Assembly: GCF_027887165.1 (NCBI RefSeq)
Contig: NC_077229.1
Location: forward strand, 349,886,416-349,950,415
Reading direction: 5' to 3'
DNA: 64,000 bases
DNA from: Monodelphis domestica
Lineage: Eukaryota > Chordata > Mammalia > Didelphimorphia > Didelphidae
Shown: positions 1 through 13,288 of the stretch, piece by piece
How positions within the stretch are numbered: the first letter of the stretch is position 1
Layout of the letters: every line of letters starts with the position of its first letter
The notes under the pieces: generated by a model
What the model was told of the DNA's origin: nothing
Databases searched by the model: none
What the model saw: only the letters and a program-made list of their open reading frames with translations
Translations under genes and position numbers: made by a program

Positions 1-1
1 A

Positions 2-32
<31 letters not shown>
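1..32. repeat. AT dinucleotide run and T tract
   Basis: Alternating AT followed by about 15 T. It is the A-tail side of the minus-strand SINE that follows. Confidence 0.9.
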
Positions 33-229
33 AAATTTAAAACCTTATCTTCTGCCTTAGACTTAATACTATATATTTGTTCTAACACAGAAAAGTGGTA
101 ACGGCTAGGTAATGGGGGTTAAACAATTTGCCCAGTCACAAAGCTAGGAAATCTGAGGCCAGATTTGAAACTAGGAACTCCCACCTGTAGGCCTGGCTCT
201 GAATCCACTGAGCCTCCCAGCTGCTGCCA
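33..229 (-). repeat. tRNA-derived marsupial-type SINE
   Basis: The reverse complement carries the head ggcagcagctgggaggctcag, a B-box-like region and a tail ending in a T/A run. It is rather diverged from the other copies at 2668, 42861, 52295 and 57071. Confidence 0.8.
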
Positions 230-234
230 CAAGA

Positions 235-428
235 GAGATATCTTAAGAACTGTCAAAGAGCATAGATATCATATTTCAAGAAATGATCAAGGAAAAGGGC
301 ACTTATATATTAGAATAAGAGAGTAAATTCACTGGCCACTACCTAAAAGAGATTCTAAAATAAAAACTCTCAGGGATATAGAGAAATTTAAGAACTCCCA
401 GGTCAAAAGTTCTCCCCTTGATCCATTC
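235..428 (+). repeat. L1 fragment, ORF1-like
   Basis: Contains caagaaatgatcaaggaaaa and a following stretch that parallels the ORF1 region at 10140-10260 (ctcagggatatag, aactcccaggtcaaa). Probably part of the same old L1 as 950-3960, interrupted by the LTR-like block. Confidence 0.55.
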
Positions 429-429
429 A

Positions 430-935
430 CTCACACTCAGCTTCGGGAACAGATAACTTTTAATGTTAACTCAATCAGGTAATACAAAAGGAATAAAGGG
501 CAGGGAAGAATGGGAAAAGGAAAGTGGGAAAAAGGGATCCCTGTCTCTATCTAAACCCTTTCCTCTCCCTCCTTGAGTTTGGGGGGAACTCAGGCCTTGG
601 AAGCCTGAGCCCCCTGAGAGAAAGTCAGGTTGACTCACCCCTGGGCAACAGGAGCTGAGGTAAAGTCTGCTCAGGTTTCTCTTCAGAAGTCCCTTCAATT
701 GGGAAGTGTTGGGGGGAAAGATTTCTAGTCACCAGCAGGAAAAAAAACCCTCATGAGAAAGTCTTTTTCCTACCTTCTCTCTTTGGCTTCTCAAGATGGA
801 GAGACCCTCACTGATCTCTCAGCCCCTGAGTCTTTTCCTCCTTCCGATTTCACTCCTGGGGCCCCTCCCCCATTGAAGTGATCAATTTCACCTACTCTTC
901 AGTCTGGCACTTTTTCTTTAGTGCCAGCCTCTGTC
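430..935 (-). mobile_element. LTR-like fossil (probable solo LTR)
   Basis: About 500 bp with sharp edges splitting L1 sequence. Read on the minus strand it begins tgtgacagaggctgg and contains an ATTAAA hexamer about 40 bp before its end, the layout of a retroviral LTR. No internal viral part adjoins it. Family unassigned; old and inactive. Confidence 0.45.
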
Positions 936-949
936 ACAATATAATGTGT

Positions 950-3900
950 ATATCAATAAAAGAGAGAAAAAGCAGATAAGTGAATTGGACATTTAACTAA
1001 AAAAAACTTAGAAAACAACAAGTTTCAAAATCCCCAATTTAATACAAAAATGGAAATCCTGAAAATTAAAGGAGAAAAGTGAAAAAAATTACAATAAAGT
1101 AAACTAAGATCTGACTTTATGGAAAACAAAAAAAATTAAAAATTCATTGATTGATTTGATTTCAAAAGAGAAAAAAAGAAAACCAGGTTTCTAGCATCAA
1201 AAATTAGAAAGGTGAATTCACAATCAATGAAGAATCTAAAGCACTTATTTGAAACTATTTTTCCCAATTGTATGCTAATATAACTAACAATTTAAGTGAA
1301 ATGGATTAATATTTCCAAATAAGCCAATATAATAGAATATAAATATATAAATATACTATGTGTGTACCAATAAAAAATATGTAATATAAATTACCCATAT
1401 TAAGAGAAAATGAAATCGAACACTAAAAGAAATTGAACAAGCAATAAAAAAAACTGCCTAAGAAAAAACTCTGGGACTAGATGGATTTACAAGCCAATTC
1501 TACCAAACATGTAAGGAACAATTAATCTCAATACCCTATATACTATTTGAAAAAATAATAGGGAAAAATGCTCCACCAATTTTCTTTTATGGCACAATTA
1601 TGGCTTTGATACCTAAATAATGAAGAACAATAACAGAAAAAGAAAATTATAGATTTATTTCCTTAATGAATATAGATGAAAAACTTTAAATAAAATACTA
1701 GCAAATAGATTATAACAATCTACTACAAAGAATATATACTATGACTAGATGGGATTTATACTAAGAATAAAGGGTTGGTTCAATATTAGGAAAAGTGCAA
1801 GTATAATTGGCCATATTAATAATAAAAATAACAAAAATCATATAATTATCTCAATGTGGTAGAAAGTTCTTTTTATAAAATATGATATAAAATTGAAAAT
1901 ATAGGAATCAAAAGAACATTTAAAAAATTATTATGATAAGTAGTGTCTCTCCCAAACCAAACGTGAGCATTATCTCTAACAGGGATTAACTTGAAACCTT
2001 CCCAGTAAAGTCAATGGTGAAGCAAGGAAGTTAATTATCAACACTATTTTTTCAACATTATGCAAGGAATGCTAGCTATGATAATAAAACTAGAAAAGGA
2101 AATTGAAGTAATAAAACTAGGCAATGAGAAAACAAAACTATCACTCTTTACAGATGATATAATGAGATAACTAGAGAATCAACTGAAAAACTAGTTGAAA
2201 CAAATTTAGCAAATTAGTAGGATATAAAATAAACCTATACAAATCATCAGCACTTATATCCACTACCAAAGAAATCAAGCAAGAGAAAGAAAGGGAAATT
2301 CCATTTAAAATAACTATAGACAATATAAAATAGATGGGAATCTACCTGCCAAGACAAACCCAAGACACTTTATGAACACAATTACAAGGCACACTTTACA
2401 AAAATAAAGAAATATCTGAACTGGAAAAACACCATTTGCTCATGAGTAGGCCAAATCACCATAATAATAATAACAATTCTACTTAAGCTAATTTATTTCA
2501 TCACCATACTAATCAAATCATAAAGTAATTATTTTATGGAGCTAGAAACAAGGTTAACAATATTCATCTATAAGAACAAATAGTCAAGAATATCAAGGAA
2601 TCAATGAAATAAGAAAGGCAGCTCAGCAATAACAAATTTCAAAGTGCATTAAAAAGACATAATTATTGGGGACACTGTGTGGCTCAGTGGATTTAGAATC
2701 AGACCCAGAAATGGGAGGTCCTGGGTTCAAATGTGACTTCAGACACTTCATAGCTGTGTGACCCTGGGCAAGTCACATAACCTCCATTGCATGTCCCTTT
2801 CCACTCTTCTGCCTTAGAACCAATACCCAGTATTGATTCTAAGATGGAAGGTAAGAGTTTGGGTTTTTTTTTTGTTGTTGTTGTTTTTTTAATTCATGAA
2901 ATCACAATAATCACAAAAACAACCTCGTACTGACTAAGAAATTGAGTGGTTCATCAGTTGTATAGATTGAGGACATAATAGTCAGTGGTAAATAACTCCA
3001 GAAATCTAATTTTTTATAAATTCAAAGATCCAAACAAGTGGGGTAAAGACTTATGATTTGACAATAATCATTGGGAAACCCAGAAAGCAGTTTGGAAGAG
3101 ACTAGGCATAAACCAACATTTCACACTATATACCAAAATAAGGTCAAAATTGCTAAATAATTTGAACATAAAGAGTGATATATGTATATTGGAGAAAATA
3201 TACCTGTCAGCTCTGTGACCAAACCTGAGATAGAGAAGATCACAGGAAGTAAAATTATGTTGATTACATTAAATTAAAAAGGTTTCGCACAAACATAACT
3301 AATGTATACAAAATTAGAAGGAAAATAGGAAATTTGAAAATAAAATTTACATCATGTTTCTCTGATAAATGCCTTATTTCCCAAATATAAAGGGAACTGA
3401 GCCAAATTTATAACGAATCATTTTCTTATTGATAAATGGTCAAAGTTTTCTGAAGAAGAAAGCAAAATTATCAAGTCACATGAAAAAAAATGCTCTAAAT
3501 TGCTACTGACTAGAGAAATGCAAATTAAAATTACTCTGAGATACCATTTCCCACCTATCAGATTGGCTAACATGAAACAAAAGGAAAATAAGAAATGATA
3601 TGGAATAATTATGACACTAATATACTGTTTGTAGAATTATGAAGTAGTTTAAACTTTTTGGAAAAAAAATTGGAACTAAGCCAAAAGGGTTATCAAATTG
3701 GATATATCCTATGACCCAAAAATACTCCTTTTAGATTTATATCCCCAAAAGATAAAAAAAAAAGGGGGAAAGGATCTATTTGTACAAAAGTATTTATAGA
3801 AACTCTTTTTGATGTCAAAGAATTGAAGATTAAAGGGATGCCCATAATTTGGGGAATGGCTGAACAAGTTATTGATGATTGTGATGAAATACTATCATGC

Positions 3901-3960
3901 TATAAGAAATGATGAGCAGGATGATTTCAGAAATAAATTTATTTACACATACTAAACATG
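950..3960 (+). repeat. L1 LINE, ORF2 reverse transcriptase to 3' end, decayed
   Basis: Decayed reading frames spell L1 ORF2 landmarks: a DGF-type block near 1477, a LIPK-type block near 1600, a SLFADD-type block near 2145, and the 3' region (ctgactagagaaatgcaaattaaaa near 3506; ggggaatggctgaacaagtt near 3852). Many stops. A SINE is inserted at 2668-2865. Confidence 0.85.
2668..2865 (+). repeat. tRNA-derived SINE inserted in the L1
   Basis: ggctcagtgga head, gggttcaaatg B box, gtgtgaccctgggcaagtca core and a gatggaaggtaagag tail followed by a T/G-rich run. Confidence 0.9.
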
Positions 3961-3999
3961 CACACAAACCATGCTACAAGGGAGAGTGAGGATGTAGAA

Positions 4000-4225
4000 G
4001 TATAGTTCAAAGTGCTATGAGAAATTTGAAGAGAGAGAAATCATCTTCATATGAGTATGAACCATCATGGAAAACTTTATCAAGAAGGTTATATTTTAAT
4101 TTGTCCTTGAAGGAAAGAAAGGAAGGCAGGGAATTCAACATGTTATCACGGTTCATTCCAGACTTGGGGGAGAATGTGGGCAAAGGTACAGTTATGAGAA
4201 AAACCAGGATAAGAAAGGGAGTTGA
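4000..4225 (-). repeat. L2 LINE fragment
   Basis: Reads as the reverse complement of the L2 3' region (ttgtccttgaaggaaagaa, cattccagacttgggggaga, aatgtgggcaaaggta), like the copies at 21 kb and 43.2 kb. Confidence 0.6.
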
Positions 4226-6350
4226 AAAGTTTTCAATTTGATAATAAAAATCTTGGAGTTGGGTGACCGCAGGAGACCTTGGTCAAATCATCAACTCTTG
4301 GACCTCAATTTCCTTATTTGCAAAATATGAGATTTCAGTTTGCTATTATTTCAGGTCACTTTGCATTTTTCCATACTACTATGATTCATTGATTAGGAAT
4401 AAAAATTGCTACACTATCATTTGTAGGATTCTTCTAAGCCTTCCTCTTAATTTTTTTTTTACTTTTAGTACTCTGTGAAAAAGGCTATTAAGAAAGCTTT
4501 TTATTTATTTTTTAAAGGCTGTTCCAGTAACCTGTTTATTACTTTAATTGGAAAATAGGTTGAGACTTCTTCCAATTAAACTAATTGAAGTGAACCTCTG
4601 ATTGGGTCCTGAGAGAGGAGGAGTTCCCCAGCTGAGTCTCATAAAAGAACAGCTGACTTCAGAAAGAGGGAGAGGGGAGCAGATGTTTAAAAAGGCTGGT
4701 GAAAGAAATCAAGAGGGATTTTAATCATTTATTGACTAATACATGCAGGGAAAATAGCCAGGAAAGTTCTGAATAAAAAGCCAAAAAGCTTCACCTGAGG
4801 ATTCCAAGAAATGTGTAGGAGTCTACTACAGGTATTTTAATTAGAGTGGGGAAACCATTTCTGGGGGGAAAAAAGCTTTTTTAATCCTTTTTTTTTCACA
4901 TTCTGGATAAGTACATGCCTTACATACAACAGGGTCCAGAATATTTGAAATTAAAATTCAAAAGTATGAGATTTTCTTCCTTTCTCTGTCTCTCTCTCTC
5001 TGTCTCTCTCTCTTTTTTTAATCGTCTGAGAATCAGTAAATGGAGATTTAGAGAGAAGCAGAAAACTTTGAAAATAAAAGAACTTGGACTGAACAAAAGA
5101 ATATTACTGACATATTAAGGAAATATTGAGGAGGAAATGTTGAACCTGGGTTTTACCATTGGCTACTCTGTACTGAATGCCACCACTGTGGTCCTGGGAT
5201 CCTCATGGACCAATTTGGTCTCCAACTTGATTTGTATATTCCTATGTAGTGATGACTTTGGACTCTGTAAGACTCAGAAAATCACAATAAAAAGGAGAAA
5301 TTCAGAGTATGACACAGAGAATAAATAATGTCAGTCAAACCACTAAACCGTCAAAAGTGTTTATGCTTAGCCATGTAATTAGCAAAAAATATTTAACATT
5401 ATCCTCTAATGCTTTACATCCTGGGCTTTGTCTAACAAAGAGCTGTGACTAAAAGACAGGACAATAATCATATTTATATTATCATTTTGTTTAAATAACT
5501 TGTCTTTGGCCCTAGCCCTAGCAGGGCAGGAACTGGAGAAACGATGGAAGGGATTTAATTGATTGTTGGGCAAATCATGAACTTACCCAGAAAGTGGGGG
5601 AAAAGGATTAGAACGTTTCCTCCCTGAGGAATGATTTCTGCACTCTAATTAAAATAAGAGTAATGGATTCCAATTTCTGAGGTCTTGAGGTCAAAGGAGG
5701 CCTTCGAAGGTAGTTTTAGGAGAGTCCATGCTGGACTGAATAAGAGAATCACAATAAATAGCCTTCCAGGACTGTTTGCTGAGGACTGGGACATAGGAAC
5801 CAAATAAGACTAATGGAAATCGGTATAAGCTGTAGTATTTGTTTATTCTCTAGTTGGTTTGTGAAAAAGAAAAACAAAACTGGAGGATTTCCCCCTTTAG
5901 AGGAAAGAATATTTTGTTCAGCAAGGCTGAACCTAGTTGCTAGGGACCTAGGGATTACTCCAATTGTTAAGATGCAAATTCTCTGGAGACTATATCTTAA
6001 TTTATAATTATTTACTAAATAAATGAAAAGAGTGGGCCAGAGAAAGAAAAGGCGCTAGTCACACGTGGCTGACTATTTCCTACAAGCCTCCTTCCCTAAT
6101 CAGCACTTGCTAGAGCTCTCCCTCTTCTAGACAACCACCCCTGAGTTCACTGCATGGTCCCACTGTGGACACACCAGTGACCACCTAGCTGCATCTTCCA
6201 ACATGATTCCAAGGCAAAAGGAGTTTATTTCCTTTTCCAGGGATGGCCTTTTCCTGAGTCCTGATTTTGTGGATTGACCTCAGACTGGAGCAGAGGCCAG
6301 TCTTTCATATGCCAGGAGTCATGTGGGACTAGAAGCAAGCATTATGCAGG
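4226..6350. other. Intergenic, nothing recognised
   Basis: AT-rich DNA with short chance ORFs below 75 codons. I see no repeat family, exon or RNA gene. Confidence 0.5.
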
Positions 6351-6351
6351 T

Positions 6352-6365
6352 GGGGGGGGGGGGGG
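6352..6365 (+). repeat. G14 homopolymer
   Basis: Fourteen consecutive G after a T, followed by agccagg. It may form a G-quadruplex and is prone to length variation. Confidence 0.95.
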
Positions 6366-6479
6366 AGCCAGGAGGCTGGTGGCATCATCTCAGAGTGTGC
6401 ATGCATCCCTTTTATGCAGAAATGCCTCAGGCCATGTTCTTCATTCAGTCAAAGTGGGGGCCTGAATTGCAACCTCTGA

Positions 6480-7110
6480 GAATGGGCTAATTTTCAAACT
6501 CAATATGAAACTTCCCCCCCTTTAAAATCCAAGAATGATCTTAGGTCACCAAGAAAAGAAAAGGGGTACAGGCTAGGGTTAAATTCTCAAAACACAAAGG
6601 CAAAAAGAGGGCCAGTATTATCTCCCATAAACCCCCAAGACTGCACAAGTTCCAGATAATGAAGGCCAGAAGCATGGACCTCTTTTCATTGCCTTTTGTA
6701 AAAAGACAAGTGAGCAAGAGAAAATTCCACTGCTGCTTTCGTAGGGGACAGCTAGGCTGCCAGTGTCTAAAAGTCAGAACCTGAGAGGAGCCAGGAGACA
6801 GGACTACTGCACAGGCACAGTTAGCACAGCATTGCCACCAGCACAGCACAGATTTTGTGGCTGAGGAGAGGGGAAGGTAAAGTCACTCCTGATCTCCTCC
6901 TGCAGGCCAGATTTCTATTTGCATAGGACTTTTACATACAGGATTATCTCCCCTACCCCTCCCAACAAACTTCTCTGGTTTACGGTGTGGGAATCATTAT
7001 CCCAAGGGAAAATCTTTAGGGAGAGACAGGAAGTAGCATGTGCCGGAAGAGACAAAATGCTTACCATACTCTGAACCATCACTTTCTCTCAAACTGAAGA
7101 TAGGGAGAAA
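6480..7110. other. Intergenic, unassigned
   Basis: Less AT-rich than its surroundings. A 102-codon minus-strand open frame here (6541-6849) has no recognisable domain. It could be part of an old LTR, but I cannot support that. Confidence 0.4.
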
Positions 7111-7164
7111 GAACTATCCAGAGAAAGAACTGTGGGAGCAGAAACATAGAAGAAAAACAACTGC

Positions 7165-7430
7165 TTGATCCCATGGGTCATTGGGGATATGATTGGGGAT
7201 GTACACTCTAAATGATCACCCTAGTACAAACATCAATAATATAAATAAAAAATATAAATATAAATATAAATGAAAAATAGGTCTTGATCAATGACACATA
7301 TAAAACCCAGTGGAATTGCACATGAGCTACAGGAGGGGTGTGGTAGGAGGGGAGGGAAAGGACATGATTCATGTAACCATAGAAAAATATTCTAAATTAA
7401 TTAAATAAAATTTTCCAAATTAAAAAAAAA
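7165..7430 (+). repeat. Poly(A)-tailed retroposon 3' end
   Basis: A stretch that I recall as recurrent in marsupial genomes (gtcttgatcaatgacacata, cccagtggaattgcacatga, catgattcatgtaaccatag), ending in ttccaaattaaaaaaaaa. Family not assigned with certainty; either a SINE or a truncated LINE. Confidence 0.6.
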
Positions 7431-7436
7431 CTGAAG

Positions 7437-7690
7437 ATAAGGGGAAGGAAGGAGAAGATGTTTATTAAGCACCTACGGGCCAGAAACTGTGCTAAGTGTG
7501 TTATAAATATCTTCTCATTTGATCTTTAGTAACCTTGTGAGGCAGGCACTGGTATTATCTCTATTTTACAGTTGAGGAAACTGAGGCATACAAAAGTTAA
7601 GATACTTTCCCAGGGTTACACAGCTAGTAAATCTCTGAGATCAGTTATGAAGCCAGGTCTTTCTGACTCCAGATTTGGTGTTTTCTCTAT
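7437..7690 (-). repeat. MIR-class CORE-SINE
   Basis: Reverse-orientation MIR: gtttattaagcacctac, cagttgaggaaactgaggca, ggttacacagctagtaaatc. Confidence 0.85.
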
Positions 7691-7705
7691 TGCATTCCCA
7701 CTTAG

Positions 7706-8200
7706 ATGTTCCCTCTCAGGTGGAAACAGGTTGGCACTTTAACCCTAAGAGTCTTAGGAGCCTGGCTTCTGGAATGGCTTCTGTTACATTATAAATTAAC
7801 ATTATTGATTCCATTTTGCTTTTATCCACCATTTTGTTCAGCTTTGATTCCATATAAGTCACCTGATTTAGTTTTCACAAGAGTATTTCCCCTCCCCACT
7901 ATCTAACCTGACTTAAGGAATGTCACAAGAATACCCCTGTACTTCTCACCTCAGAATCTCCCAACCCTCTTCCACCAAAGAGAAACCAGCTATCTCGATT
8001 TTTTAAATACCACCTTTTTTTTTTCACTCTCTCCAAATTGTATATATTAATGTTGAGAAACCAAACTTTGGGGTCCTTGGCTCCTGAGAGTCTGGGACTC
8101 ATTTTGTTTTTAAACTGAATACAATGCCAAAAAATCATTACCTGGATGTAATTATTTGGTTTCTTTATTTTGCAAGAACAGTTTTGGTGACCATAAAGGG
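7706..8200 (+). mobile_element. Possible LTR fossil
   Basis: A roughly 500-bp block starting tgttccctctcagg. It ends soon after an AT-rich region with ttggtttctttattttgcaag and ttttggtgacc, resembling an LTR R/U5 end. No viral coding part follows. Weak call. Confidence 0.3.
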
Positions 8201-8815
8201 CCCGAGATGACTGGATTGAGATTACAGATGATGATAGGACTTTAGCAAAAGGAACGCCTTAAGTACTCTGGAAAGATTTTATCAATGGACTTTCTTGGCA
8301 AAGGAATGCCTATTCCTGGACCTCCATGTTTGCTTGAACCAACATATAGACTTTTAGGTAGGTAGTCCCTGGTGAGGATCTAGTAAGCTGTCAGATCCCT
8401 CGTTAGTGAAGTTTGATTTGAGAATAGGGAAAACTTTGTGTTCAGAAGATGACTAAGAATAGAGCTCTCAAAATATGCAAAAATTGGTTTAAAATATATA
8501 AAAATCTTGATGGGTCCCAAGTTTGGTCAGGAGGGACTTTCAGTCTACAAATAAAAGGCTGTGGGATTATTTTTAGAAAAATGTGCCCACTGACTTTTTG
8601 ATTAAAACTTTCTTCTAAGTGTCTCTCTTGTCACATTGTATTTTTATGTGTCCTGTTCAGTAAAAAAAGCAATAAAAAATGTAAAAAGCAAAAACATTTC
8701 TCATGAACTTTTTTTTGAGTCTCTCTGCTTTCCTAAACATAATCAAGTTATGGAGAAAGACAAGAGACACAGATAAGAAGTAAGAGAATCTTTGTTCCCA
8801 GTTTGTAAGGCAAAT
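8201..8815. other. Intergenic, unassigned (possibly LTR-related)
   Basis: Unrecognised. The stretch at 8595-8665 (gattaaaactttcttctaag, then a T-rich run) resembles an LTR polyadenylation region, but this alone is not enough. Confidence 0.3.
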
Positions 8816-9607
8816 TAGGGACTAGGAGACTGTGGGAAGATGGTGGAGTAGGATTTGAAGTTTCTTCATCCTCCCAATAGTCTCCACAAACAACCAAAAA
8901 TAACTCCACAGAATCAGTACTAAAAGTGGCAAAAACAGACAGTAGTCGGAAGTGAAGCTGAGTAGCCAAGAACAGCAGGAGAGGAAGGCTTCTTCTGATT
9001 TCACTGGCCTCAGTCCCACTGCAGAAGGCCCTGTGGACAAAAAGTGAGCAAATAGCATGGAATAAACAAGACAACCCCTGAGGGAAGGATTGGCAACCAC
9101 ACTTGTTTGCTGAGCCCAGGAGCTTACTTCTAGGAGGATTCCCAGGAATTTGGAGGTAGAGCCCCTCAGAAGCAGAGGTATTAGTGGCAGCCTCAGCTCA
9201 GGAGACCCCCACTGTCCTAAAACTAGGGATTGTAGGAGTGGATACTACAGAGTCCATCAGTACCAGACCCAAAGGCAGGACCTCAAGCCTCACTGCTGAC
9301 AAGTGAGGAACATTGAAGATTGGAGGAAAATGGACTGGATTTATTCTGGATCATAGCTGTGGGAGGGGAATGAGGAAAGAGTATATATCAGGGACTATGA
9401 TTGGCTGTGATCTGTCCCAAGAGAGTAGGGTCCCTAGTTAACACTACTGGGGGAGGTGGCCTGACTGCGTGCAGTTATAATGGCACAACTAACTGCCTGC
9501 TGGTTCTGGTTGGAGGAAATGAGATCAATCATGGGGTTTGAGTGGGGACCTGGAATTGCATCAGACCCTTGACTGTGAAAACTGGAATGACTAAATAGGA
9601 CCCTGGA

Positions 9608-9629
9608 AACACACACACACACACACACA
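9608..9629 (+). repeat. CA dinucleotide repeat
   Basis: About eleven AC units within the L1 5' region. Confidence 0.9.
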
Positions 9630-11365
9630 GAGTATCTTGAAACCTGAGGTAGCATATCCCAGTACCCTGGGAATTCAGAAAAAAAGCCAATAATTAAGCC
9701 TATTGATCTGTCCACTAAAATTAAAAAAAAAAATTCTTTTTAAATTTAAAAAAAGGGAATGGAGACGACCTCAGTTCAAACTTAGAAGACAGTGAAGTAA
9801 AAATATCTACTTCAAAAATAGCAAAGAAATACAATAGAGGGCACCAAACTCAAAGAACTTGAGAACTTAAGAATGACCTCAAATTATTAAAGAAAGATAA
9901 CCTGAAAAGAAAAAGAGATCTTGAAAGTCATGGAAAAAAATAATTAAGAACTAGATTTGTACAAGGGGAAGCTAATGACTTCCTAAAGCAACAAAAAATA
10001 ATAAAATAAAATCCAAAGAATGAAAATATAGAAGAGAATATGAAACATCTTATCATAAGAACAATCGACCTATAAAATGGAACAAGGAATGACAACATAA
10101 GAATAGCTCATCTTGAGGAAAGTTATGATTTTTTAAAAAAGGGTTTAGACACTATATTACAAGAAATCATCAAGGAAAACTGACCAGAAATTCTAGAATT
10201 GGAGGGTAAAATAGACTTTAAAATAATCCACCAATTGCCTCCTCAAAGAGACTCAAAGATGAAAATGCATAGAAACTTAATTGCTAAATCCTGTAACTCC
10301 TAGGTCAAAGTAAAAATGCCATCAGCAATAAGGGGGAAAAACAATTTAAATACCATGGAGCTACAGTCAGAATAATAGAAAACCTAGCAGCTACAATATT
10401 AAAAAACACAGACCATGAAACATAGCATTTTGTAGAGCAAAAGAACTAGGCTAACAACCACAAATAATATATCCAACAAAATTGAACATATGTATAAAAG
10501 GTAAAAAATAGATATTTAATGAACAAAAGGAATTTCAACTCTTCCTGGAAGGAAACCCAGAACTCAGTAGGAAATTGAAATTTTTTTCTAAAAGAAACAT
10601 AAAAACATAATGATGAGAGACTAAACATAAGCTACCCCAAAGGTCAAAATGTTTGATTTTGTATGGGAAAATGCTAGTCAGAACCCCTGGGAAAGGAATT
10701 ATTACTGGGATATGACAAGGGAGGGACCAAGCAAAGAAAAATCCATTAAGAGACTCAAGAACTAAGAGAAGGAAGAGTAGATTAAGAGAAAAAAGAGCAA
10801 AAGAATAAGAAAATGAAGAATAAGCAGAAGGGAGTACATATCAAGTAATCAAAGTGTAAGGTAAGGGGATAAAGAAGAGACTTTTAGGATAAGACATGGG
10901 AGAAATTTTTAGAATTGAATTGAATTTAGAATTGAACATAATACATAAAAATAAATGAAATAATGAAATAAAAGGGCCTGGTAGGGTGGATAAGGTAGGG
11001 ACTTTTGGAAAGGCAAATAGAATAGGAAATAAAAGGTAAGAGGGAAAAGACAAAGGAGGGACCCTTAGAAAGTGGCCAAACAGAATTAGGAGGGCAAAAG
11101 AAGAAGATTAGGGAAAATTTCTAAGAAGGGGTGCAAATTAGAGAATTAATATACAGAAGAAATTGGATATCTGAGGAGGAATACAGAAAAAGAAAGAAAG
11201 AGAAGGACTTATCAATGAGGAAAAACAGAATGGAGGGAAATATACATTGAGGGAAATTCACATTGAATGTGAATGGGATGAATTCATCCATAAAATGGAA
11301 GCAGATAGAATGGATCAAAAGCCGAAACCTGACAATATGTTGTTTACAAGAATCATACTTAGCCA

Positions 11366-12156
11366 TCAATAATCATATGAAACAAAGAGAAATGCAAATT
11401 AAAACAACACTGAGGTATCACCACACACCCAACAGATTGGCCAATATGGTAGTAAAGGGAAGTGGTAAATGTTGGAGAGGATGTGGCAAAATTGGAACAT
11501 TAATGCGTTGTTGGTGAAGTTGTGAACTGACCCAACCCCTTCTGGAGGGTAAGTTGGAACTATACCCAGAGTGTACTGTGCATATCCTTTGATTTGATAA
11601 TACCACTATTGGGTCTGTATCCCAAAGAGATAATAAAAAAAGGGAAAGGACACTTGTACAAAAAGATTTATAATTGCTCTTTTTGTGGTGGTAAAGAATT
11701 AGAAACTGAGTGGTTATTCCTCAGTTGGAGAATGACTGAACAAATTGTGATACATGTTGGTAATGGAATAGTATCGTGCCATAAGAAATGATAAGCAAGA
11801 TGATTTCATTAAAAAATAGAAAGATTGGTAGGAACTGAAGCAGAGTGAAATAAGCAGAAATTGGAGAACATTGTTATACACAATAACAGTAATATTTGGA
11901 TGATGATTATCTGTCAAAACCTGTCTTGGCTATAATCAGCAAGGCAAAGATCTGGGATAATCCTGAAAGACTTAAGATAGGGAATGCTATTCTTGTCCAG
12001 AGAATGAACTGTTGGAGTCATCTTTCACAACAATGTATCTTTGCTTTTATTTTGGGGTTTTGGTTATGTATGAGTGTGCACTTACAACAATGGCCAATAT
12101 GGAATTATATTTTGCATGACAATAAAAATGGAAAAAATCAAATTAAAAATATATAA
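11366..12156 (+). repeat. Nested L1 3' fragment
   Basis: A 5'-truncated L1 3' end (gagaaatgcaaattaaaaca, gtggtaaagaattagaaact, ttcacaacaatgtatctttg, A-rich tail) interrupts the ORF2 of the host L1. Host ORF2 sequence resumes at about 12157. Confidence 0.85.
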
Positions 12157-13288
12157 ATTGAGCTGCTCAGAAAAAAGAATCACACTTAAAAATTAGAGAG
12201 ATATAGAGTAAAAATAAGGGATGGAGCAGAATATAGTAGTTCTTGGCTGTTACAAAAAAAGCAAAGGTATCAATCATGATCTCTGAAAAAATTAAAGCTA
12301 AAATGGATATAATCAAGAGATAAACAGGGTGACTATTATTTTTAAAAAGTACCATAGATAATGAAGCATTATCAATTCTAAGTCAATTTGCAACAAATGT
12401 CATGGCATCCAAATTTTTAAAGGAAAAATTAAATGAGTTAAAAAGAGAAATAGATAACAAAATAGGAATAGTGGGGTCTTTAATCTCCCCCCCTCTCAAA
12501 ACTAGATAAATCTAAACAACAAATAAACAAGAAAGAAGCCAGGGAGATTAATAGAATCTTAGAAAGGTTAAATATGATAGATATCTGGAGAGAATTGGAT
12601 GAGAATAGAAAAGAGTATGCTTTTTTCTCAGTGATACATGACACCTTCACAAAAACTGAACAAAATATTAGCAAACAAAAAATTATAGTTAAATGTAGAA
12701 AAGCAGAAAGAGTAAATGCAACCTTAGATCATAATACAATAAAATTATACATAACAAGGGACCATGGAAATAAAAAGAAAAACTAATTGAAGGCTAAATA
12801 ATTTAATCTTAAATAATGAGTTGGTTAAAGAACAAATTATTGAAAAAATATATAAGTTCATATATACATATATCCAAATGCCTCTATTTTAAAAAATAGA
12901 GAAAAAGATCAATGACTTGGGAATGATATTTTTAAAAACTAGAAAAAGTACAAATTAAAAATCTCTAACAAAATACCAAATTAGAAATCCTAAAAGTTAA
13001 AGGAGAGATCAATAAAATCAAATGTAAGAAAACCATTTAATTAGTAATTAAAAATAGGAGTTGGTTTTATAAAAAAAAAACACAAAAAAATCGATGAACC
13101 ATTTGTTAATCTAACTAAAAAAAGAAGAAAATCAAACCACTAGCATTAAAGATGAAAAGGAAGGACATACCGCCAATGAAAAGAAAAATAAACCAATTAT
13201 TAAGAGTTATTTTGCTCAATTATATGAAAACAAATATAACAATGAAAGAGAAATAGAGGAATGAGTACCCAAAATAAACTGCCTAGAC

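Noticed and set aside
7706-8200. Host promoter or CpG island
   Set aside because: No CpG enrichment and no adjoining exon; a decayed LTR explains the ends better, and even that is weak.
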